Source of the DNA: Flavobacterium sp.
GTDB taxonomy: Bacteria; Bacteroidota; Bacteroidia; Flavobacteriales; Flavobacteriaceae
DNA length: 12,761 nucleotides
Direction of reading: 5' to 3'
Assembly (NCBI GenBank): GCA_015478765.1
Contig: JADMKR010000230.1
Coordinates: 1-12,761 of the forward strand
The translations under genes were made by a program, and so were the position numbers. This document shows positions 7,152-12,761 of this stretch, in pieces. Position 1 is the stretch's first letter, and each line of letters starts with the position of its first letter. The notes beneath the pieces are model-generated. The model had not been told where the DNA came from and did not search any database. It saw only the letters and a program-made list of their open reading frames with translations.

Positions 7152-8696
7152 ATGACACTATATCAATGGTTTATTTTCTTTCTGATCGTCCAGGTGATCC
7201 ATTTTGCGGGAACCTGGAAAATGTATGAAGCTGCGGGCCGCAAACGTTGGGAAGCTGCCGTCCCGGTTTACAACGCTTATGTTTTGATGAAAATAATAAA
7301 CCGTCCGGGGTGGTGGGTGATCTTACTTTTTGTTCCGATTGTGAATTTAATCATGTTTCCGGTAGTTTGGGTCGAATTGCTGCGGAGTTTCGGCAAAAAT
7401 ACTACAACCGATACACTACTCGGAATATTTACCGCTGGTTTTTACGTCTATTATGTAAATTATACGCAGGAATTGAACTACGTTCCCGATCGAAGCATTG
7501 TTCCGCAAAGCAAATCGGGTGATACCATAAGTTCCATATTATTTGCGATAATCGTTGCTACTATTGTCCATACATATATCATGCAGCCGTTCACTATTCC
7601 GACATCGTCATTGGAAAAGTCGTTATTAGTAGGTGATTTCCTTTTTGTAAGTAAGTTTCACTACGGCGCGCGAACTCCGAAAACGGCTGTGGCTTTTCCA
7701 ATGGTACACGATACAATCCCGATTTTAAACATCAAGTCATATACCGACTGGCCGCAATTGCCGTCATTCCGATTTCCGGGGTTGGAAGAAATCAGCCGCA
7801 ATGACATTGTCGTATTTAACTGGCCCGCCGATACGGTACGATATTTCCGCGATCAGCATTCGGTCGGTATCAGGAAGCCTGTCGATAAAAAATCGAATTA
7901 CGTCAAACGATGTGTGGGCGTGCCCGGTGACAGTCTCTCGATCAAGGACGGAATAATTCATATCAATGGCAAAGTTTTGCAATTGCCGATGCGAGCCGAG
8001 CCTCAATATTCTTATGAAGTCACGACCAACGGTTCCATGTTGGATCCGACATACCTATTGAAAGAACTGAACATCACCGACCAGTATTACACCGGCCAAA
8101 ATATTTATCAATTTAGAGCTTTAACCGAAACATCGGTGGAGAGGTTGCGCAACAATCCGGTTGTCACCGATGTAAAAAGGATTATTGCTACCCAGGGCGA
8201 ATCCAATATCTTTTCGGGCACTTCAGGCTGGAACCTCGACAACATGGGCCCGATTTACATTCCCGAAAAAGGTAAAACGATTGCAATCGATGCTTCGTCA
8301 ATCCGTTTTTACAAAAAGATCATCGGCGAATACGAGAAAAATGATCTGCAAATAAACGGCAACCAAATAAAAATCAACGGAAAAGTCGCCACAAGCTACA
8401 CTTTTAAACAGAATTATTACTGGATGATGGGCGATAACCGCCACAATTCGGAAGACAGCCGCTACTGGGGCTACGTTCCCGAAGATCACGTGGTTGGAAA
8501 ACCGGTGTTCGTATTTATGAGCTGGAATCAAACAGCAAGCGGATTGGATAAAGTGAGATGGGACCGTGTTTTCACCACCGTTAGCGGCGAAGGTCAGCGG
8601 GTTTCGTATCTAAAACATTTCCTGATCGCACTTGCGCTGTACTTCGGAATCAGCTATCTCGTGAAAAAGCGTCGTGAAAAACGGTTAAATCCATAG
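7152..8696 (+). CDS. lepB: Signal peptidase I LepB, enlarged Bacteroidota form
   Basis: Membrane serine protease that removes signal peptides from proteins exported by Sec or Tat. Box B reads PTSSLEKSLLVGD (150-162), with S153 aligned to the catalytic serine of E. coli LepB. Box D reads YVKRCVGVPGD (250-260), with K252 as the general base. Box E is GDNRHNSEDSRYWG (427-440). At 514 residues it is much longer than most LepB proteins. Residues 1-110 form an extra N-terminal membrane region (helices near 5-20, 54-72 and 88-104) resembling DUF5684, and the usual anchor helix is at about 126-144. About 165 residues lie between boxes D and E, with a possible duplicated SIxING/QIKING strand motif at 262-273 and 399-411. 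A last helix at 487-504 is followed by a basic tail. ATG 7152 keeps the first helix intact. Confidence 0.95.
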   Translation: MTLYQWFIFFLIVQVIHFAGTWKMYEAAGRKRWEAAVPVYNAYVLMKIINRPGWWVILLFVPIVNLIMFPVVWVELLRSFGKNTTTDTLLGIFTAGFYVYYVNYTQELNYVPDRSIVPQSKSGDTISSILFAIIVATIVHTYIMQPFTIPTSSLEKSLLVGDFLFVSKFHYGARTPKTAVAFPMVHDTIPILNIKSYTDWPQLPSFRFPGLEEISRNDIVVFNWPADTVRYFRDQHSVGIRKPVDKKSNYVKRCVGVPGDSLSIKDGIIHINGKVLQLPMRAEPQYSYEVTTNGSMLDPTYLLKELNITDQYYTGQNIYQFRALTETSVERLRNNPVVTDVKRIIATQGESNIFSGTSGWNLDNMGPIYIPEKGKTIAIDASSIRFYKKIIGEYEKNDLQINGNQIKINGKVATSYTFKQNYYWMMGDNRHNSEDSRYWGYVPEDHVVGKPVFVFMSWNQTASGLDKVRWDRVFTTVSGEGQRVSYLKHFLIALALYFGISYLVKKRREKRLNP

Positions 8697-8701
8697 GTCG
8701 G

Positions 8702-9319
8702 GTGGAAAGTATTCTGATATATCCAACCTATTTCCCTTCGATCAGCCAAATGGCTGCGATGATACAGGCGCCAACTATCATACTGGAGACTGAGGATAAT
8801 TTTCAAAAGCAGACCAATCGGAACCGAATGTACATCTACAGTCCGAATGGCATTCAATTGCTCAATGTACCGGTGAAGCACTCGCGAAACGCGCATCAGA
8901 AGACAAAAGATGTCAGGATCGAGAAAGCATTCGATTGGCAGAAACAGCATTTCAAATCGTTGGAAGCCGCCTACCGCACCTCCCCTTTTTTTGAATATTT
9001 CGAGGATGCAATTCAGCCGATATTTACCGATAAGCACGAATTTCTATTGGACCTGAATTTGAAAACCATCGAAATCGTATTTTCCTGTCTGCGGTTAAAA
9101 TTCCATTACGAACGCACACATGAATATTTCCATACTGTTGAGAATGTTACCGACTGCCGTCCATTGGCGAATGGCAAAAAAGACACTACCACTATTGAAC
9201 CCTATACACAGGTTTTCGGTGAAAAATTTGGTTTTTTAAACAACTTAAGTGTACTCGATCTTCTTTTTAACGAAGGGAAATTCGCAGCCGAATATCTGAA
9301 ACGCCAAACTGTTTTTTAA
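8702..9319 (+). CDS. WbqC-like family protein
   Basis: A 205-residue soluble protein of the WbqC-like family, named after a gene in O-antigen loci; its reaction is not well established. Family features are the N-terminal strand ILIYPTYFPSISQ (4-16), the basic patch FQKQTNRNRMYI (34-45), LLNVPVKHS (53-61), a helix region with DWQKQHFKSLEAAYRTSPFFEYF (78-100), and LSVLDLLFNEGKF (182-194). Translation is taken from GTG at 8702, because the next ATG codons would remove the conserved N-terminal strand. The gap to the lepB stop is only 5 bases, so it is the last gene of the par-dapB-lepB unit. Its stop codon TAA overlaps the convergent stop of the neighbouring minus-strand gene. Many Bacteroidota carry this gene outside any polysaccharide cluster, so a role in O-antigen synthesis should not be assumed. 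Confidence 0.85.
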   Translation: MESILIYPTYFPSISQMAAMIQAPTIILETEDNFQKQTNRNRMYIYSPNGIQLLNVPVKHSRNAHQKTKDVRIEKAFDWQKQHFKSLEAAYRTSPFFEYFEDAIQPIFTDKHEFLLDLNLKTIEIVFSCLRLKFHYERTHEYFHTVENVTDCRPLANGKKDTTTIEPYTQVFGEKFGFLNNLSVLDLLFNEGKFAAEYLKRQTVF

Positions 9320-10368
9320 TTCCGCATAGACAATCGGGCCATTATAGGATAATGGTCTGAGTATTCAAACTGCGAAAAGCTTTCGAAATCTTTAACTTTT
9401 ATTTTCGGATCGGCAAATATGTAGTCAATTCGTGCCGGATAATATTTGAAATTATATGTCTGCCCAAACCCTTTTCCGGCTTCTTCAAAACTGTCGCTCA
9501 GGTTTCCTTTAATATGTCGGTAAACAAACGAAAATGCGCTATTGTTCATGTCACCGCAAATGATTATCGGATAGGTGCAGCTTTTAGTATGTTGTACCAT
9601 TATCTCGGCTTGCTGTTGCTGAGCTGTAAAAGCTTTACTCAATCGGCGTAAAATGGCCTGCGACTTCTTCTGGTCCATCGAATTGATATTATCGTGGTTG
9701 ATTTCGTCAACATCGGGTGTAATTTTAACCGATTGCAGGTGCATGCTGTACACGCGCAAGGTATCGAGACCTTTTCGAATGTCGACATAAACGACATTAT
9801 TATGGGATTCCGGAAGTTCAATTTTACCTTGGTTAATAATCGGAAACTTGGAGAAAATCCCCTGTCCCGTTTTTATATTGTCGCCCTGCATCATCACATA
9901 CTTATAGGGAAATACCTTAAAATCCATTTTTGCCGATTCCGAAAATTCCTGAATGCACAAAATATCCGGATTCTGCTCGTTGATAAATGCCAGCATATCG
10001 GCCGGGACACTTTTATCGGTTATCCATTCAAAAAGATTGAACAATCGCACATTATAGCTCATAATTTTGAAGTCGCCCTGTTCGACGGGCGACGCAGTTG
10101 ACGAAAATTTGTAGAATTTATTGATGAAAGTAATTCCGGCTAACAGAACGAGTGCCGACAAAATGATTTGCCGTTTCAACATGATCGCCCAATAGATGAA
10201 GAAAAGGCCGTTGACAATTAAGAACATCGGCAGAAATAAAGTGAGCACCGAAAAGATAGGGAAAGCACGAGGTGCTAAAAATGGCAATACGTACGCAATC
10301 ACCGTCAATACGGTAAGGACTATATTCAGGAAAAACATAAACTTATTAAACCACGAAAGTTTTTTCAT
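9316..10368 (-). CDS. Membrane-anchored endonuclease/exonuclease/phosphatase-fold protein
   Basis: A 350-residue protein with three hydrophobic helices at the N-terminus (about 9-31, 37-62 and 66-83) followed by an EEP catalytic domain (about 99-350). The domain keeps the metal and catalytic residues of the fold: SYNVRLF (104-110, N106), CIQEF (138-142, E141), YSMHLQS (207-213, H210), CGDMNNSAF (271-279, D273 and N275), RIDYIF (313-318, D315) and SDHYPI (337-342, D338 and H339). Family members act as nucleases or as lipid or sugar-phosphate phosphatases; the membrane anchor makes a DNA repair role less likely, but the substrate cannot be read from sequence. The start is 6 bases after the stop of the upstream rhomboid gene, so the two are cotranscribed. 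It closes the mutL unit. Confidence 0.88.
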   Translation of the reverse strand: MKKLSWFNKFMFFLNIVLTVLTVIAYVLPFLAPRAFPIFSVLTLFLPMFLIVNGLFFIYWAIMLKRQIILSALVLLAGITFINKFYKFSSTASPVEQGDFKIMSYNVRLFNLFEWITDKSVPADMLAFINEQNPDILCIQEFSESAKMDFKVFPYKYVMMQGDNIKTGQGIFSKFPIINQGKIELPESHNNVVYVDIRKGLDTLRVYSMHLQSVKITPDVDEINHDNINSMDQKKSQAILRRLSKAFTAQQQQAEIMVQHTKSCTYPIIICGDMNNSAFSFVYRHIKGNLSDSFEEAGKGFGQTYNFKYYPARIDYIFADPKIKVKDFESFSQFEYSDHYPIMARLSMRN

Positions 10369-10374
10369 TGTCGT

Positions 10375-11256
10375 TTATTTGCCGGCGCGAAACAAGAACT
10401 CCTTTTCCTCTTTGGTAAGGCTGTCGTATCCCGATTTACTGATTTTGTCCAGAATCTCATCTATCTGTTGCTGGGTTTTGTCCTTTGTTACAATACGGGA
10501 ACCAACCACAGGTTTTACTTTTACGTTTTTGTGAACTTTCCGGAATGGGGTTCTTTTTTTAGGCGAAAAAAGTCCCGACAGAAAATCAATCAACCGCGAA
10601 ATCCAGGAAGTGACATCGGTACCCTTTTTTAATTGTATGACATACTGGTAACCAAAAAAAGCCCCCGCCAAATGCGCTATATGTCCGCCTGTATTGCTCA
10701 CCGATAGTTGAACCAAATCGATAATCAACAATACCAGCGCCACATGCCACAGTTTTACAGATCCGATGAGCAACAGGCGCAGTTCCATCATAGGTGCATA
10801 GGCAGTGGTGGCAAACAGGATCGCCATCACCGCGCCCGACGATCCTACCATCGACGTATTGATATTAGCCAGCGCGGGGAAAGCAGCATAACTCAGTAAA
10901 TAAACCAATCCCGCGAAAATCGCACTGGTGATGTAAAGTGAAAGCAGCTGTTTTTGAGTGAAAAAAGTCAGGAACAATCTTCCTGAAAAATGGAGCATTA
11001 TCAGATTAAAAAGTACATGAAGAATCCCAGCGTGAAAAAATGCATAGGAGATCAACGACCACGGCTTCCATAAAAGATCGGAAGGTTCAGTCGACAAACT
11101 GACATATTGCATCCAGTTTATGTCGATACCGGCCAACTTCAAAATCCCGAATAAAATATGGGGAACGGCAAACAGGGCAATGTTCCAAAATATTAATTTG
11201 GTGACCACATCGCCACTGCGAAACTGTAATTTAAGGTCGTCCAGGATTGTTCCCAT
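10375..11256 (-). CDS. Rhomboid family intramembrane serine protease with extra C-terminal domain
   Basis: A rhomboid protease that would cut transmembrane segments of membrane proteins. The start is uncertain: ATG at 11256 (293 residues) is preferred because AGGTGG precedes it by a usual distance and it follows the upstream stop by 2 bases. A GTG at 11268 would add four residues and overlap the neighbour. Numbered from the GTG, HVLFN (H84, N88) is the oxyanion region, GSSGAVM (142-148) holds the nucleophile S144, and AHLAGAFFG (198-206) holds the catalytic H199. About six helices lie between residues 25 and 212. Beyond them is a basic linker (about 235-263) and a compact tail, residues 267-297, with QIDEILDKISKSGYDSLT then KEEKEFL, which resembles the DUF6576 tail seen on Bacteroidota rhomboids. 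The catalytic dyad is complete. Substrate unknown. Confidence 0.9.
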   Translation of the reverse strand: MGTILDDLKLQFRSGDVVTKLIFWNIALFAVPHILFGILKLAGIDINWMQYVSLSTEPSDLLWKPWSLISYAFFHAGILHVLFNLIMLHFSGRLFLTFFTQKQLLSLYITSAIFAGLVYLLSYAAFPALANINTSMVGSSGAVMAILFATTAYAPMMELRLLLIGSVKLWHVALVLLIIDLVQLSVSNTGGHIAHLAGAFFGYQYVIQLKKGTDVTSWISRLIDFLSGLFSPKKRTPFRKVHKNVKVKPVVGSRIVTKDKTQQQIDEILDKISKSGYDSLTKEEKEFLFRAGK

Positions 11257-11258
11257 AG

Positions 11259-12011
11259 TTAATTCCACCTATGGTTATCGAATTGATTTTTTTTCCAATA
11301 CCACATCATTATAAAACCGATCAGAGCGCCACCAATGTGGGCAAAATGCGCCACACCTGTACCCCCGCTTCCAAAAATAGAATCGCCTTTGAGGCCCAGG
11401 AACAAATCCAGCAACAGAATTGCCGAGACAAAGTACTTGGCTTTAATCGGGATTGGGATAAACAGCAATGCAAGTTCAGCATTTGGATACATGAATGCAA
11501 ACGCAACCAAAAGCCCATAAATTGCACCCGAAGCACCAACGACAGGAATGCGGAATGCATCGATCATTCCCTGAAGTTGAGAAGGCGTAAGATATTCGGC
11601 CCAAATCACTCCATATTTTCCCTGGCTGAGCGCTTCGATAATTTCAGATCGGGGAATGCCATTCGCCATTAACGTTTGCACCGCACTGTCAAAAACGAAA
11701 TAATTCACCCCCGTGTGCAGAAGAGCTGATCCTAGTCCGCACGATATGTAAAAAAACAAAAATCGCTTTCCACCCCAAAAATGCTCAAGCGTAGATCCGA
11801 ACGAGTACAAAGCAAACATATTAAACGCGAGATGCATCAACCCGCCATGCATAAACATGTGGCTGATGATCTGCCAATATTGGAACTTGGGATGCTCGGG
11901 ATAGTACATCGCGAGAAGGTCGAAAGCGGCGGGGCCGACAAATTCAGCACCGATAAAGAAAATAATATTGATTATCAGCAGTTGCTTAACTACTGGCGTG
12001 ATGTTCATCAT
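11259..12011 (-). CDS. Rhomboid family intramembrane serine protease
   Basis: A 250-residue rhomboid. After a first helix (about 8-26) come WQIISHMFMHGG (46-57) and HLAFN (H60, N64), GASGAIYG (159-166) with nucleophile S161, and AHIGGALIG (224-232) with catalytic H225. The dyad and oxyanion residues are all present, so it should be active. A loop of about 50 residues (103-157) lies before the nucleophile helix. It ends with a short basic tail and lacks the extra C-terminal domain of the next gene. The ATG at 12011 overlaps the mutL stop as ATGA; a second ATG directly follows, so the protein may begin MM or M. Sequence similarity to its neighbour is limited to the catalytic motifs, so they are distant paralogues rather than a recent duplication. 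The substrate is unknown. Confidence 0.92.
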   Translation of the reverse strand: MMNITPVVKQLLIINIIFFIGAEFVGPAAFDLLAMYYPEHPKFQYWQIISHMFMHGGLMHLAFNMFALYSFGSTLEHFWGGKRFLFFYISCGLGSALLHTGVNYFVFDSAVQTLMANGIPRSEIIEALSQGKYGVIWAEYLTPSQLQGMIDAFRIPVVGASGAIYGLLVAFAFMYPNAELALLFIPIPIKAKYFVSAILLLDLFLGLKGDSIFGSGGTGVAHFAHIGGALIGFIMMWYWKKNQFDNHRWN

Positions 12012-12761
12012 ATGGCAAATTTTTTATCAAGGTCTTCCACCCGCATGGTGATGAAAGTAGGTTTTTGGAACGGCGAAACACTGGGATCCTTGCACGCAAA
12101 TAATCCGTCGACAAGATTTTCCTGTTCTTTTTCGGTTAAATAACTGCCGGTTTTCACAGCGAGGCTTTTAGCCATCGATTTGGCAATGGTGTCATTTTGG
12201 CTAAAACTGCTTTCAGGAATACCGTGATGGAGGTCGCTCAGCAGTTGCTCCAGGACAATAGATACTTCACTTTCGGAAATATTGACCGGAATACCCGAAA
12301 TTACGACATGCGAACTGCATTCGTCAAATACGAATCCGGTATTGGCAAGCGACGGTTTCAGTTCGGCAATCATGTCAAGTTCGCTACTCGAAAAATAAAG
12401 ATCCAGCGGAAACAGCAATTGCTGACTCGATGCCTGGCGAACCGTCATACTGGAAAGGAATTCTTCATACAACACCCGTTGATGAGCGCGTTGCTGATCG
12501 ATGATCACCATGCCCGACTTTATCGGGCTGACGATATATTTCTTGTGGATTTGATAGGTTCTGCGCGCAGTACTTTCCTGTTCGTGATCGTCAAATAACG
12601 ACGATGTCATCTCTTCATTTTCAAATTCGATATCGCGTCCCGAAACCGTTGCAGTGTCGTGCTCAAGCCCAACGTACAAACTCTCCCATCCTGCCGTTGC
12701 TTTCGTAGCACGGTATCCACCATTTGGCTGACTGCCATTGCGTATGGTTTCACCAAAAGGA
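12008..12761 (-). CDS. mutL: DNA mismatch repair protein MutL, C-terminal part (5' end outside window)
   Basis: Only the last 250 or so residues are in the window; the reading frame is open to the edge (first visible residues PFGETIRNGSQPNGGYRATK) and a TTG at 12679 is not a true start. MutL couples mismatch detection by MutS to strand removal. The visible part covers the flexible linker (to about 12590) and the C-terminal dimerisation domain. The motif at 12464-12499 reads DQQRAHQRVLYE, where endonuclease-type MutL has DQHAxxExxxxE. The late motif ACKDPSVSPFQKPTF (12053-12097) occupies the place of the zinc-site motif. The ending, MRVEDLDKKFAI, is typical of Bacteroidota MutL. The N-terminal ATPase domain is expected beyond the window. 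Its stop overlaps the start of the rhomboid gene by 3 bases. Confidence 0.93.
   Translation of the reverse strand, partial: PFGETIRNGSQPNGGYRATKATAGWESLYVGLEHDTATVSGRDIEFENEEMTSSLFDDHEQESTARRTYQIHKKYIVSPIKSGMVIIDQQRAHQRVLYEEFLSSMTVRQASSQQLLFPLDLYFSSSELDMIAELKPSLANTGFVFDECSSHVVISGIPVNISESEVSIVLEQLLSDLHHGIPESSFSQNDTIAKSMAKSLAVKTGSYLTEKEQENLVDGLFACKDPSVSPFQKPTFITMRVEDLDKKFAI

Noticed and set aside
8484..8492. CACGTG core of the consensus parS site within lepB
   Set aside because: Only the central six bases match; the flanking bases do not fit TGTTTCACGTGAAACA, and the site encodes the conserved DHVVGK region of LepB. No other parS candidate was found, so parS is probably elsewhere near the origin.
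8654..9037. Minus-strand open frame of 127 residues across the lepB/WbqC junction
   Set aside because: It is antisense to two well-supported genes, has a Cys- and Arg-rich composition typical of shadow frames, and spans a 5-base operon junction.
9694..10101. Plus-strand open frame of 135 residues inside the EEP gene
   Set aside because: The EEP reading on the minus strand has all catalytic motifs; the plus-strand product has none and no upstream signals.

Overview
The window looks like core chromosome of a Bacteroidota bacterium, most likely a Flavobacterium-like member of the Flavobacteriaceae. The signs are a type IX secretion (T9SS) C-terminal sorting domain on a peptidase, a DUF5683 protein beside parAB, a lipoprotein whose first mature residues match the flavobacterial surface-export signal, promoter elements of the TAnnTTTG type, and weak Shine-Dalgarno sequences. 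No rRNA, tRNA, CRISPR array, insertion sequence, phage or integrase signature is visible. Both ends cut through a gene.

Left part (1-3981) is a set of single genes. It starts with the 3' part of a secreted M23 metallopeptidase with a T9SS tail, then a small two-helix membrane protein of unknown function. A strong hairpin terminator follows that can serve both strands. Next comes a minus-strand LVIVD-repeat surface lipoprotein, divergent from a 2,4-dienoyl-CoA-reductase-type SDR enzyme.

Middle part (4212-9319, plus strand) is a compact, probably single, transcription unit: parA, parB, a DUF5683 envelope protein, dapB, lepB and a WbqC-like gene. The first four junctions overlap by 1-4 bases, and the later gaps are 21 and 5 bases. 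It links chromosome segregation (ParAB), the lysine/diaminopimelate branch that feeds peptidoglycan (DapB), secretion (signal peptidase I) and a possible surface-polysaccharide function (WbqC). A 230-base spacer upstream of parA carries an imperfect inverted repeat and a 12-base palindrome.

Right part (12761 down to 9316, minus strand) is a second tight unit: the C-terminal part of mutL, two adjacent but different rhomboid-family proteins, and a membrane-anchored endonuclease/exonuclease/phosphatase-fold protein. The two units converge and their stop codons share the four bases TTAA at 9316-9319.

I found no clear undescribed system. The most useful leads are the DUF5683 protein with a beta-barrel-like C-terminal strand locked between parB and dapB, the degenerate endonuclease motifs in MutL, the two unlike rhomboids (one with an extra C-terminal domain), the enlarged signal peptidase, and the small unknown membrane protein.
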